Source: Citrobacter amalonaticus (lineage in GTDB: Bacteria; Pseudomonadota; Gammaproteobacteria; Enterobacterales; Enterobacteriaceae). From it: DNA of 64,000 nucleotides. The notes below the pieces were generated by a model. It made no database searches, had not been told where the DNA came from, and saw nothing but the letters and a program-made list of their open reading frames with translations. The translations under genes were made by a program, and so were the position numbers. This document shows positions 19,561 through 28,102 of this stretch, piece after piece; the first letter of the stretch is position 1, and every line of letters starts with the position of its first letter. The stretch is taken from NCBI RefSeq assembly GCF_018323885.1, contig NZ_AP024585.1, positions 868,001 to 932,000 on the forward strand. The letters are read 5' to 3'.

Positions 19561-20916
19561 TTAATTGGTGTGTTGGGAAACGTCGCACCGCCCATTGAAT
19601 TGTTCAGGGCGCGGCTGACGTTTTGGGTTGGCAAGCCGGGCGGGTAACAGCAGGATCAGCGGCACGACGAGTAGCAGGAAACCGGCAAGAATGTACAGCC
19701 CGCCATCGGTGCTGCCGGTAGTGTCTTTCAGCCAGCCCAGCACTGTAGGACCAAAGAATCCGGCGAGGTTACCGACAGAGTTCACCAGTGCAATCCCTGC
19801 GGCGGCGGCCGTTCCGGAAAGCATCGCGCCCGGCAGGCTGATATAGGTTGGGATAAGCGCAAGCGTCCCGGACATGGCAAGACAGATCCACGCCATCATC
19901 CAGAAGGTGGAACCGCTGCAATAGGCGCTGAGCGCCAGACCCACGCAGCCGATCAATGCTGGAATGGCGATGTGCCAGCGGCGTTCCTGTTTAAGATCGG
20001 AGTGGCGGCTGTTCCACACCATAAATGCCGCGCCAAATACGTAGGGCAGCGCCGCCAACAGCCCAATGTGCAGGTCATCGCTGATGCCGGAACTTTTGAT
20101 GATCGACGGCAGCCAGAAGTTGATGCCGTAATAGCCAATGTTGAAGCTGAAGAAAATCAGCGCCAGCAGCCAGACATAGCCGTTGCGGAACATGGCGCTT
20201 AACGTACTGTTGGCTTTACCCGCGCTGGCCTGCTCCCGATTGTTGGCATCGCGCGCCAGGTCGGTGAGAATGACCTGCTTTTCAGCATGGCTCAGCCATT
20301 TGGCGGACTTCACATCGTTGTCGAGATAGCGCAGCACCACGAAGGCCAGCACAAATGAAGGGATGGCTTCGACCAGGAACAGCCACTGCCAGTTATGCAG
20401 GCCGTCCACACCTTCAAACAGTTTCAGGATAAGGCCGGAAAGCGGACTGCCAATAATCGTCGACAGCGGTGTAACCAGAATAAACAGCCCCAGCGTGCGT
20501 GCCGAGCGCCATGACGGGAACCACAGCGTCAAATAGAACACGATCCCCGGGAAGAAGCCCGCTTCCGCCACACCGAGCAGGAAACGCAGCACGTAAAACT
20601 GTGTTGGCGTGGTGACGAAGATCATCCCGGCGGAAAGGATAGCCCACGTGGCCATAATACGGGCTATCCAGAAGCGCGGGCCAAAGCGCTGCATCAGGAG
20701 GTTGCTGGGTAACTCAAACAGAAAGTAGCCGATAAAGAAGATACCCGCGCCAAGTCCATACACCGTATCGCTGAAATTCAGCGCATCCTGCATGTGCAGT
20801 TTGGCGAACCCAACGTTGACGCGGTCGAGATAGGCAAAGAAATAGCAGAGGATCAAAAACGGGATCAGTCTGCGCGTAACTTTGCGGTAAACGCTGTCTT
20901 CAGTAGTCGTTGTCAT
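19561..20916 (-). CDS. MFS anion:cation symporter, sugar-acid permease type
   Basis: A 451-residue major facilitator of the ACS family (phthalate/galactonate/glucarate permeases). The first helix segment ([25 protein letters not shown], residues about 15-39, with the family D-R-x-N-x-G-F/A motif) and twelve hydrophobic spans are visible. It most likely imports a sugar acid such as galactonate with protons, feeding the dehydratase directly. It lies 14 bp after the GalP-like gene. DgoT of E. coli belongs to the same family. Confidence 0.85.
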   Translation of the reverse strand: MTTTTEDSVYRKVTRRLIPFLILCYFFAYLDRVNVGFAKLHMQDALNFSDTVYGLGAGIFFIGYFLFELPSNLLMQRFGPRFWIARIMATWAILSAGMIFVTTPTQFYVLRFLLGVAEAGFFPGIVFYLTLWFPSWRSARTLGLFILVTPLSTIIGSPLSGLILKLFEGVDGLHNWQWLFLVEAIPSFVLAFVVLRYLDNDVKSAKWLSHAEKQVILTDLARDANNREQASAGKANSTLSAMFRNGYVWLLALIFFSFNIGYYGINFWLPSIIKSSGISDDLHIGLLAALPYVFGAAFMVWNSRHSDLKQERRWHIAIPALIGCVGLALSAYCSGSTFWMMAWICLAMSGTLALIPTYISLPGAMLSGTAAAAGIALVNSVGNLAGFFGPTVLGWLKDTTGSTDGGLYILAGFLLLVVPLILLLPARLANPKRQPRPEQFNGRCDVSQHTN

Positions 20917-20930
20917 TTTTGTGCTCTCGC

Positions 20931-22346
20931 TTAGTTAACCGCCGGGCGGTTTTCAGGCTGAGGGATGTCACGCTGTCCGATATCGCGAAGTGCAGCGCCG
21001 CTCATCAGATTGCGTTCGATATGTTCCAGAGAGATATTTTTGGTTTCAGGGACAAACAGAATGGTCAGGCCGATACAGATAACGTTGAGCACGCCATACA
21101 GCCAGAAGGTATTTGGGCTGCCGATAGTGTCGATAAGCGTCAGGAACGTTGCGCCGATGATCATGTTGGCGATCCAGTTCGCCATGGTGGAACAGGTGAC
21201 GCCGAAATCACGTCCGGCAAGCGGTTGGATCTCCGAGCACAACACCCAGATCAGCGGGCCTGCGCTCATCGCAAAACCGGTGATAAAGATCAGCAGTACG
21301 GCAACGGCGACATATTGTTCAGTCAGGCCAGCGATCCCGCTGTAGAACATATAACCGAGGATCCCCATGCATATCGCCATCACGGCATAACCCAGTTTCA
21401 GTATTGGCTTGCGACCCCAGCGATCCACCAGACCAATGGCGATAAACGTGGCTAAAACGTTGGTCAATCCGGCGATCACCGTGCCCCACATTTGCTCATG
21501 AACGGTAGCGAAACCGGCAATCTCAAAAATCTTTGGCGCGTAGTACATGATGACGGTCATGCCGGTGAACTGCTGCATAAACTGCAGCAGAATTCCCAGG
21601 CCGGTTGAGCGACGGAAATGGCGGTTATTGCGAAATAACTGCCAGCCGCGCTGTTTCATCTTCACGCTTTCCCGAATCTGATCCAGTTCATCTCTGGCCT
21701 CGCGTTGGCTGTTACGCAGCAGACATAGCACTTTTTCCGCCAGCGCGTGCTTGTCTTTCATCGCCAGCCAGCGAGGACTTTCCGGTAACGTCAGCACGCC
21801 AATAAACAAAATGATCGCCGGGAAGGTGATCACGCCAAGCATCCAGCGCCAGTGACCGCCTCCACTTAACAGAGTGTCGGAAATAAAGGCGGCCAGAATG
21901 CCGATGGTGATCATCAGTTGATAAAGAGAAATCATGCTGCCGCGGATGTTTTCCGCTGCGATTTCAGACAGGTACAGCGGCGCGGTGAAAGAGGCAACGC
22001 CCACCGCCAGCCCAAGAATAAAGCGAGAAATGGCAAGCACTTCCATGCTGGCTGAAAACGCGCAGCCGACGGAGCCGATAATAAACAGCAATGCGCCGAG
22101 CAGCAGGCTTTTACGACGACCGAGCGCAGAGGACATCGGGCCGCTGCCCAGCGCGCCGAGTGCCGCACCGAACATCATGATGCTGACCACGATTTCCTGT
22201 TGGTGGCTGCTGAGCTGAAATTCCTGGGCGAGAAACGGCAGCGCGCCCGCGATAACGCCCATATCCAGACCAAACAGCAGTCCTGCCAGGGCCGCCAGGA
22301 AGCAGACGATAAGTGCCTGCCGGTTGAGAGAAGAAGATGTCGTCAT
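20931..22346 (-). CDS. MFS sugar:H+ symporter (GalP/AraE/XylE type)
   Basis: A 471-residue inner-membrane sugar porter with twelve spans. Diagnostic motifs of the family are GLLFGLDMGVIAGAL in helix 1, SALGRRKSLLLG after helix 2, PESPRWLAM at the end of helix 6, LQFMQQFTGMTVIMYYAPKIF (residues about 260-280) in helix 7, DRWGRKP, and PETKNISLE at the C-terminus. GalP and AraE carry hexoses or pentoses of galacto/arabino configuration. A free-sugar porter in the same operon as lactonase and SDR implies that oxidation occurs inside the cell. Confidence 0.88.
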   Translation of the reverse strand: MTTSSSLNRQALIVCFLAALAGLLFGLDMGVIAGALPFLAQEFQLSSHQQEIVVSIMMFGAALGALGSGPMSSALGRRKSLLLGALLFIIGSVGCAFSASMEVLAISRFILGLAVGVASFTAPLYLSEIAAENIRGSMISLYQLMITIGILAAFISDTLLSGGGHWRWMLGVITFPAIILFIGVLTLPESPRWLAMKDKHALAEKVLCLLRNSQREARDELDQIRESVKMKQRGWQLFRNNRHFRRSTGLGILLQFMQQFTGMTVIMYYAPKIFEIAGFATVHEQMWGTVIAGLTNVLATFIAIGLVDRWGRKPILKLGYAVMAICMGILGYMFYSGIAGLTEQYVAVAVLLIFITGFAMSAGPLIWVLCSEIQPLAGRDFGVTCSTMANWIANMIIGATFLTLIDTIGSPNTFWLYGVLNVICIGLTILFVPETKNISLEHIERNLMSGAALRDIGQRDIPQPENRPAVN

Positions 22347-22370
22347 AACATTACCTTTCTTATTACCCGG

Positions 22371-23237
22371 TCAGAGCCTGAAGCGGCGCTCAGGCATGCC
22401 TGTGTAGGGGGTTTTTATACGGATAACTGCACCGTCGAAACGACCAGGATTGGGCATTCCGTCGCGTGCGGATGTAATAAAAAGATCGGAAAGTTCAGGA
22501 CCGCCAAACGTACAACTGCTGGGTTGGCAAACGGGTAGCGGCAGGTCATAGAGCGGCGTCATGGTGGTTTGCTTCAACGCAGCAACGGCCAGCAAAGACG
22601 ATCCCCAGCGAGCGTTTATCAACAGGCCATCGGTGGTTAACGCCGAACCGTCCGGAATGCCGGGAACGCAGTAGGTCTGCTGGATGGTCAGTGCATTGGC
22701 CGTTTCTTTTGCACAATGAATTTGATGACGAAGAGAATCAGCAAACCAGACATAGTCGTCATACCATCGAAGCGTGTTGGGCACCTGCTGTGCGCCCAGC
22801 ATCTTTTTCGCTTCACCACCCGCGGCATCCAGCCGATACCACGTGCCAGAGGTCTCTATCGCCTTTGGATCCATCGTGCTGAACCACAGCGATCCGTCTG
22901 GCGCTATCGTCGCTTCATTGGGACGCTTCCCTTTTTCCGTTTCTGGCCATGGGGAAAGTAATGTTTTAGCGAGGTTTACGTAGTCATAACACCAGATCCC
23001 GCTTTGACTTACCGCAATGAACACGTCCTGAAGCGTGGTTAACAGCACGGCGCTGGTAAACACGGGCATCTCGTGTATTTCAGTACGTTGAGCCTGCGGC
23101 CAGTAGCGCAGCAGTTTTCCCGCCAGAATGTCGACCCACAACAGAGAAGCGCTGCGATCGCACCAGATCGGCGTTTCGCCAAGCTGTGCCCGGTAGTCGC
23201 TAACACAACGCAGGTTGTCTGCCAGCAAGCGGTTCAT
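22371..23237 (-). CDS. SMP-30/gluconolactonase-family sugar lactonase
   Basis: A 288-residue six-bladed beta-propeller hydrolase. Family features are LGETPIWCDRSASLLWVDI near the N-terminus (metal Glu of the GE-x-P motif), NEATIAPDGSLWFSTMD (Asn metal ligand), VPNTLRW and GIPDGSALTTDG (Asp ligand). It would open the lactone made by the SDR dehydrogenase. The ATG at 23237 is 2 bp after the aldolase stop; the longer frame from 23258 overlaps that gene and is not preferred. Confidence 0.88.
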   Translation of the reverse strand: MNRLLADNLRCVSDYRAQLGETPIWCDRSASLLWVDILAGKLLRYWPQAQRTEIHEMPVFTSAVLLTTLQDVFIAVSQSGIWCYDYVNLAKTLLSPWPETEKGKRPNEATIAPDGSLWFSTMDPKAIETSGTWYRLDAAGGEAKKMLGAQQVPNTLRWYDDYVWFADSLRHQIHCAKETANALTIQQTYCVPGIPDGSALTTDGLLINARWGSSLLAVAALKQTTMTPLYDLPLPVCQPSSCTFGGPELSDLFITSARDGMPNPGRFDGAVIRIKTPYTGMPERRFRL

Positions 23238-23239
23238 CG

Positions 23240-23884
23240 TTATTGCACCTGCTCCCATGCCTGGCGGTATGCGCCGGCGCGTTTCGTCAGCTCATCCATC
23301 GGCATTCCAGCCTGATAAAGTGCACCACCCAGCCCGAAACCGTTGGCTCCGGCCTGCACGTAGCGCTGCATTTGCTCCGTATCCGGACGGATCCCGCCCA
23401 CGGGCAGGCAGGCCAGGTTACGGGGCAGAACGGCGCGAAAGGCTTTCAGTAATTCAGGCGAAAACTGCTCTGCGGGGAAAAACTTCAGCGCGCTGGCACC
23501 TGCATGCAGTGCGGCAAAGGCCTCTGTCGGCGTTATGACACCTGGCAAACTCACCATGTTGTGATGACGAGTACGCTGGATGACGGCGGCATCGGCATTC
23601 GGAGAGACGATAAGCTCGCCGCCTGCCGCCGCCACCTCATCCACTTGTTGCACGGTCAGTACGGTGCCTGCGCCCACTCTGGCGCGGTCACCCGCAACCT
23701 GGCGCATCAATTGGATGGACTCCAGTGCCGATGGGCTGTTCAGCGGGACTTCCAGCCAGCGGAATCCCGCTTCAATCAGAATTTCTGCGGCGCTTACCGC
23801 ATCCTTTGGCGTGATGCCGCGAAGAATCGCGATCAGCGGCAGCGGTTCTTCTCGCCAGTGTTCAAAAAAAATCTCAGGGGTCAT
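23240..23884 (-). CDS. dgoA: 2-dehydro-3-deoxy-6-phosphogalactonate aldolase
   Basis: A ~214-residue class I KDPG/KDPGal aldolase (E. coli DgoA is 205). Motifs are PLIAILRGI at the start (catalytic Glu/Arg region), GFRWLEVPLNSP, VGAGTVLTVQQVDEV, the LIVSPNAD block, and the Schiff-base Lys in ASALKFFPAEQF. It cleaves KDPGal to pyruvate and glyceraldehyde 3-phosphate. The ATG at 23884 overlaps the dgoK stop as ATGA; the 40-residue upward extension runs inside dgoK. The galactonate assignment rests on the DgoK partner and strong similarity to DgoA. Confidence 0.88.
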   Translation of the reverse strand: MTPEIFFEHWREEPLPLIAILRGITPKDAVSAAEILIEAGFRWLEVPLNSPSALESIQLMRQVAGDRARVGAGTVLTVQQVDEVAAAGGELIVSPNADAAVIQRTRHHNMVSLPGVITPTEAFAALHAGASALKFFPAEQFSPELLKAFRAVLPRNLACLPVGGIRPDTEQMQRYVQAGANGFGLGGALYQAGMPMDELTKRAGAYRQAWEQVQ

Positions 23885-24783
23885 GCGTGTGTCTCCGGAA
23901 GCTGTGCATAAAAGGCGGCCATTCCCCGCAGGAAGCAGGTATCGCCATCGGCAGTGCGTAAAGGGATGTCCAGGGCCTGTGCGGCGAGCAGATAGCGCTC
24001 GCAAAGGGAAGGTGAGCCAACAACCCAGCTCTCTTTTTCTGCTGACATCGTGGAAAGCTCATAGCCAATCAACAACCCTGAGAGATAGCTGTGAACCGCA
24101 CTGAGTGCGATTTCGCCATTCAGACGACGGGTACGGGCAGAAAAAATGAGATGGTTGAAGGGGATGCCCGCGTTGGCGGTCAACACGCCTTCCACAAATG
24201 CGGTGCTGTTATCCTGCTGTTCAGGTAACGCGCGACCCAGCAATGAATGCTGGCTGAGCAGTGAAAAGAGTTCGCCCGTCATCAGCGTGGAGAAGTGAGT
24301 AATTTCACCTTTCCGCAACAGCGCGTGCTTGCTGTGAGTCCCCGGCAAAATAGCGTGATGCTCATGAGCCGGGTGAAGGGCATTGAGCCCCAGCAGCTGG
24401 ACTTCTTCACCGCGCATAACATCGGGAAGGCCATAGGCACTGGCCGAGCTAACGCCGGGCACAATCCACGCTGGGCTTCCCCATGGCGTAGAAAGGGGAA
24501 GCGCGTTTTTCCGCAGCTTAACGGCATTCGCCGGAGCGGCGACATACGGTACTTCCTGCCACCCTTGCTGTGAACCGACCATGCCCGCCATAACGATGGG
24601 TAACGCACCCAGCTCAGTCAGCCAGGGAGCCAGATGCTGGTGAAGCGTAGCGGCAAACGCGTCTTTAGACAGGGTAAGCAGACCGCAAGGCTGTGCCACA
24701 GATGCGATAACCTGCTGTTCATTGAGCAAAAATGCACGAAAGTTGGTCGTGCCCCAGTCGACGGCGATCCAGTGTTTTTTCAT
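23881..24783 (-). CDS. dgoK: 2-dehydro-3-deoxygalactonokinase
   Basis: A ~300-residue sugar kinase of the DgoK family that phosphorylates 2-keto-3-deoxygalactonate at C6. The ATP-binding start IAVDWGTTNFRAFLL (residues about 4-18), the VMAGMVGSQQGWQEVPYVAAP block, and LPGTHSKHALL are typical. E. coli DgoK is 292 residues. The ATG at 24783 (MKKHWIAVDW) fits the family; the frame open to 24819 would run through the operator sites. It is the first structural gene of the operon. Confidence 0.9.
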   Translation of the reverse strand: MKKHWIAVDWGTTNFRAFLLNEQQVIASVAQPCGLLTLSKDAFAATLHQHLAPWLTELGALPIVMAGMVGSQQGWQEVPYVAAPANAVKLRKNALPLSTPWGSPAWIVPGVSSASAYGLPDVMRGEEVQLLGLNALHPAHEHHAILPGTHSKHALLRKGEITHFSTLMTGELFSLLSQHSLLGRALPEQQDNSTAFVEGVLTANAGIPFNHLIFSARTRRLNGEIALSAVHSYLSGLLIGYELSTMSAEKESWVVGSPSLCERYLLAAQALDIPLRTADGDTCFLRGMAAFYAQLPETHA

Positions 24784-24786
24784 TTC

Positions 24787-24820
24787 ATGTAATACAAATA
24801 TGTTAATCTTGTAATACAAG
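24787..24820. promoter_or_regulatory. Two DgoR-type operator palindromes before dgoK
   Basis: TGTAATACA occurs twice, at 24788-24796 and 24810-24818, exactly 22 bp apart (two helical turns). The right copy is part of a perfect palindrome CTTGTA-A-TACAAG (24808-24820). FadR-subfamily GntR proteins bind sites with a GTnnAC-like core, and E. coli DgoR binds TTGTA-N-TACAA-type repeats as I recall. The sites sit immediately before the dgoK start, so bound repressor would block the structural operon. Confidence 0.75.
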
Positions 24821-24881
24821 AATGCTAGAGCAAAAAAACACCACGTTCTGTGAGAGAGATCGAAATTATGTCAGTGAAGGA

Positions 24882-25613
24882 TCAAAGAAGGTGATCAACG
24901 CAGGCTGGACGATCCTGCCAGATACTTTTTCCGGCGGCATGCAGCAGAATACTGCGCATAAATGCCCTTGCGTCATCTGCCTGGCGCAGGCGAATGGCTT
25001 CAAACAATTGAAAATGCTCATCCACCGCCGTTTTAGTTTCATGCAGGTCTTCTTCCAGCGTCTGACGGAATGAGAGTACCATCGCGGCGCTAAGCGCATT
25101 GCCCAGCGCCAGCAGGAAAGGATTGTGTGTGGCCCGGAGTAGCGCCTGGTGAAAGGCCACATCGCCGGCTTCAAATTTGGCTTTTTCAGCTTCTAACTGA
25201 CCGCTTCGCATCAGTGTGAGCGCATCTTCCATCGCGGCCAGATCGTGACCATTGGCATTCAGCGCCGCAAGCGTGGCGACATTGGGTTCAAACATCAGAC
25301 GCGTGACCATCAGTTGTTCCACCAGTTCGGCATCGACTTTACCTGTCGCCAGCCAGTTCAGGACATCGATATCCAGTAAACTCCACTGATCGCGGGCATT
25401 GACGGTACTGCGCTTTTTCGCCTGAATGGAGATAAGCCCTTTGGCGGCGAGTGTCGCCAGGGCATTGCGCAGCGAGGTACGCGAGACGTTGTACTCTGTC
25501 GCCAGTTCATTTTCGCCAGGTAGCGCGCTGCCTGCTGCCAGTTCGCCGCGCAGAATGCGCCCGGCAAGATGCTGAGTAACAGATTCGGAGAGACTGGTCT
25601 GCACGACTTTCAT
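24882..25613 (-). CDS. GntR/FadR-family regulator, DgoR-like
   Basis: A 243-residue regulator with an N-terminal winged helix (residues about 10-70: HLAGRILRGELAAGSALPGE, then NVSRTSLRNALATLAAKGLI) and an all-helical FadR-type FCD effector domain (about 90-230), where D, H and H metal ligands are expected (EAGDVAFHQALLRATHN). E. coli DgoR (229) has the same layout and senses D-galactonate. It is transcribed in the same direction as dgoK, 98 bp upstream of it, so it may be both autoregulated and the controller of the operon. Confidence 0.85.
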   Translation of the reverse strand: MKVVQTSLSESVTQHLAGRILRGELAAGSALPGENELATEYNVSRTSLRNALATLAAKGLISIQAKKRSTVNARDQWSLLDIDVLNWLATGKVDAELVEQLMVTRLMFEPNVATLAALNANGHDLAAMEDALTLMRSGQLEAEKAKFEAGDVAFHQALLRATHNPFLLALGNALSAAMVLSFRQTLEEDLHETKTAVDEHFQLFEAIRLRQADDARAFMRSILLHAAGKSIWQDRPACVDHLL

Positions 25614-25707
25614 TGCATTTCCTGGCTAAATACCTTCACAGTGATGGGCTATATAGTAAGCTAAATAACAGCAAAATGGCTAATAAACGCATAAGGGAGA
25701 ATCACTT
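25614..25707. promoter_or_regulatory. Divergent promoter region between the DgoR-like gene and rihC
   Basis: A 94-bp A+T-rich gap from which the regulator gene runs left and rihC runs right. TATATAGTA (near 25650) is a candidate -10 area. I saw no clear second copy of the TGTAATACA operator here. The ribosome site of rihC is AAGGGAGAATC just before 25708. Confidence 0.5.
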
Positions 25708-26625
25708 ATGGAACGTCTGCCCATTATTCTCGACACCGATCCGGGCATTGATGATGCTGCGGCGATTGCTGCTGCGCTGTTTGCCCCTCATCTCGATCTG
25801 CAACTGATGACCACGGTCGCCGGTAATGTTTCCGTGGAAAAGACCACCCGCAACGCCCTGCAACTGCTGCATTTCTGGAATGCCGACATTCCCCTCGCCC
25901 AGGGGGCCGCCACGCCGCTGTTACGTCCGCTACGCGATGCCGCCTATGTTCACGGCGAATCCGGCATGGAAGGCTATGATTTTGTCGAGCATGACCGACA
26001 ACCGCTGGCGAAACCGGCGTTTATCGCCCTTCGTGACGCGCTGATCAGCGCCCCGGAGCCGATCACGCTGGTGGCGATTGGTCCGCTGACGAATATTGCG
26101 CTGCTGCTGATGCACTATCCGGAGTGCACCTTCAACATCCGCCGTCTGGTGATCATGGGCGGTTCTGCCGGACGGGGAAATTTCACCCCTAACGCTGAAT
26201 TCAATATCGCCGTCGATCCGGAAGCCGCAGCGCGCGTATTCGAAAGTGGCATTGAGATTGTGATGTGTGGGCTGGATGTCACAAACCAGGCGATGTTGAC
26301 GCCGGATTATCTGGCCTCGCTGCCCACCCTCAATCGCACTGGAAAGATGTTACATGCCTTGTTCAGCCACTATCGCAGCGGGACAATGCGCACCGGCGTG
26401 CGAATGCACGATCTCTGCGCGATTGCCTGGCTGGTGCGTCCGGATCTGTTTACCGTCAAGCCGTGCTTTGTCGCGGTTGAAGCCCGGGGGGACTATACCG
26501 CCGGGATGACCGTGGTGGATATTGAAGGGCGGATGAACAGACCAGCAAACGTGCAGGTCGCTCTGGAAATTAATGTTGCAGGGTTCCAGAAATGGGTGGC
26601 AGAAGTTCTGGCACTGGCACCGTAA
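25708..26625 (+). CDS. rihC: Non-specific ribonucleoside hydrolase RihC
   Basis: A 305-residue cytosolic hydrolase that splits purine and pyrimidine ribonucleosides to base and ribose. The Ca2+-binding [12 protein letters not shown] motif (about 9-20) opens the protein. [22 protein letters not shown] and the active-site His region [10 protein letters not shown] follow. The length matches E. coli RihC (304). In E. coli it lies between ispH and dapB. Here accessory islands flank it on both sides. Confidence 0.96.
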   Translation: MERLPIILDTDPGIDDAAAIAAALFAPHLDLQLMTTVAGNVSVEKTTRNALQLLHFWNADIPLAQGAATPLLRPLRDAAYVHGESGMEGYDFVEHDRQPLAKPAFIALRDALISAPEPITLVAIGPLTNIALLLMHYPECTFNIRRLVIMGGSAGRGNFTPNAEFNIAVDPEAAARVFESGIEIVMCGLDVTNQAMLTPDYLASLPTLNRTGKMLHALFSHYRSGTMRTGVRMHDLCAIAWLVRPDLFTVKPCFVAVEARGDYTAGMTVVDIEGRMNRPANVQVALEINVAGFQKWVAEVLALAP

Positions 26626-26665
26626 GAAGTGTGATGCGCACCGCACTCTGTGGACGGAACTGGTA

Positions 26666-26681
26666 GGTTAATCGATTAATC
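26666..26681. promoter_or_regulatory. LacI-type operator before the cupin isomerase genes
   Basis: GGTTAATCGATTAATC, a near-perfect 16-bp palindrome 43 bp before the first cupin gene. Its exact reverse complement is at 32444-32459, in front of the oppositely oriented isomerase/PTS operon. The central CG step is typical of LacI-family operators. Confidence 0.8.
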
Positions 26682-26723
26682 TGCTAATCTGATTCTGTTG
26701 TTCTCCTCGGGCCGGAGACACAT

Positions 26724-27287
26724 ATGAATCTTACTTTTATCCAGCCACCGCAGGTGGAATGGGCGAGTGGCGCGTTGTCAAAAGGACCGCTGTTACGTAA
26801 ATCAACCCGCATTCAGGATCTCATTGAGGTTTTTGCCGATGAGCCTGCCCGGCAACAGTTGGCGGGCGAACACGTGGTGTATGACGTTGAGATGCTGGCG
26901 ACCTCTTCGGCGGAAGGCGAACTCTATACGGGCGTGACGCATCTTTATCCCGGACATGTCGGCGGTGAATACTTTATGACCCGCGGGCATTTCCATGCGC
27001 GCCGTGAACAGGGCGAAGTCTATTTTGGCCTGCGCGGAAAGGGACTTTTGCTGCTGCAAAATGAGCACGGGCAGGCGCGACTGGAAAACGTTTTCGCCGG
27101 ATCCATTCATATCATCCCAGGTTTTACCGCACACCGCTTAATCAACACCGGAAATGAGGTGCTCTCCGCGCTTGCAGTCTGGCCTGCTATCGCCGGACAT
27201 GATTATGCGGCGCTGGCGAAGGGGTTCACCCTCAGGGTCTTTGAGGAAAATCAGCAGATTCAAGTAAGGGAGGTGCAGAATGGTTGA
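26724..27287 (+). CDS. Archaeal-type cupin phosphoglucose isomerase family protein (1)
   Basis: A 187-residue cupin of the glucose-6-phosphate isomerase (GPI_cupin) family, otherwise known from Pyrococcus and some bacteria. The metal ligands line up with those of the Pyrococcus furiosus enzyme: H89-x-H91, E98 and H137 (in GHFHARREQGEVYFGL and IIPGFTAHRLI). The TGVTHLYPGHVGGEYF block before them is also typical. It presumably interconverts an aldose 6-phosphate and a ketose 6-phosphate. The next gene overlaps its end by 8 bp. Since the cell has its own Pgi, a different sugar phosphate is likely. Confidence 0.85.
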   Translation: MNLTFIQPPQVEWASGALSKGPLLRKSTRIQDLIEVFADEPARQQLAGEHVVYDVEMLATSSAEGELYTGVTHLYPGHVGGEYFMTRGHFHARREQGEVYFGLRGKGLLLLQNEHGQARLENVFAGSIHIIPGFTAHRLINTGNEVLSALAVWPAIAGHDYAALAKGFTLRVFEENQQIQVREVQNG

Positions 27288-28062
27288 CTCTGCCTCTCTT
27301 TATGGTCTGGATATGACCGTGCATCGTCATCCGCTTGGGTTCAGTTATGGGGATGACGTGACCGGGCCTATGCCGGAAATTCGCCGACTCGATCAGATTC
27401 GTGCTTCGCTGCGTGATCCGCAGTGTGAGGGACCGGAAGAGGTATACGCTATCGCGATGGACGTGGCGCGTCTGCAGGATCGCGAGGAGCTAAAAAAACG
27501 CATGCTGTTGTTCGGTGTGGTGACCTATGCCGCGGGTCGGTTGGGTGAAGAACCGATTCGTAGTCAGGGACATGTGCATCGTGTGAGTCAGCACAGCGGG
27601 TGGTCTCCGCCAGAGTTGTATGAGATCTGGCAGGGGAAAGCGATCATCTACATGCAGGAATATGTTGGGGACGATCCTGGTCGCTGCTTTGCGGTGATCG
27701 CAGGACCCGGTGAAAAAGTGCTGGTGCCGCCCGGTTGGGGACATGCGACGATATCCGCCGATCCGAATGAGCCGTTAACCTTTGGCGCGTGGTGCGATCG
27801 GGAATATGGTTTTGAATATGAGGCTGTGCGGGCGCATAAAGGGCTGGCGTGGTATCCGTTATTACAGGGTGACCACGTCATCTGGCAGCACAACCCGCGC
27901 TATATTGCCGGGCGATTGCAGGCCGTCACGCCTCGTCAGTATACGGAGTTTTCACTGACTTCAGCGCCAATCTATCAGCAATTTATATCCGACCCGGGGC
28001 GCTTTCAGTTTATCTCTCGCCCGGATAAATGCGCAGGGCTGTGGCAGAACTTCCATCCATGA
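27280..28062 (+). CDS. Cupin isomerase family protein (2), divergent GPI_cupin
   Basis: A 260-residue second cupin overlapping the first gene by 8 bp. The pattern is that of a GPI-type cupin: G-H98-V-H100, then ELYEIWQGKAIIYMQE (Glu ligand about 112-115), then VPPGWGHATIS with His155, followed by FGAWCDREYGFEYE. It is longer than copy 1, with extra N- and C-terminal segments of about 70 and 75 residues. The two proteins may form a hetero-oligomer or act on different intermediates. A separate function cannot be read from sequence. Confidence 0.75.
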   Translation: MVDSASLYGLDMTVHRHPLGFSYGDDVTGPMPEIRRLDQIRASLRDPQCEGPEEVYAIAMDVARLQDREELKKRMLLFGVVTYAAGRLGEEPIRSQGHVHRVSQHSGWSPPELYEIWQGKAIIYMQEYVGDDPGRCFAVIAGPGEKVLVPPGWGHATISADPNEPLTFGAWCDREYGFEYEAVRAHKGLAWYPLLQGDHVIWQHNPRYIAGRLQAVTPRQYTEFSLTSAPIYQQFISDPGRFQFISRPDKCAGLWQNFHP

Positions 28063-28085
28063 AAAACCGGGGCATTGCCCCGGTA
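28062..28085 (-). terminator. Terminator of the PTS operon, between convergent operons
   Basis: ACCGGGGCAATGCCCCGGT on the minus strand, followed by a T-run (TTTTTC). It lies between the convergent cupin and PTS operons and reads best as the end of the leftward one. Confidence 0.75.
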
Positions 28086-28102
28086 GTTCCGTCTTTTCGC
28101 GA

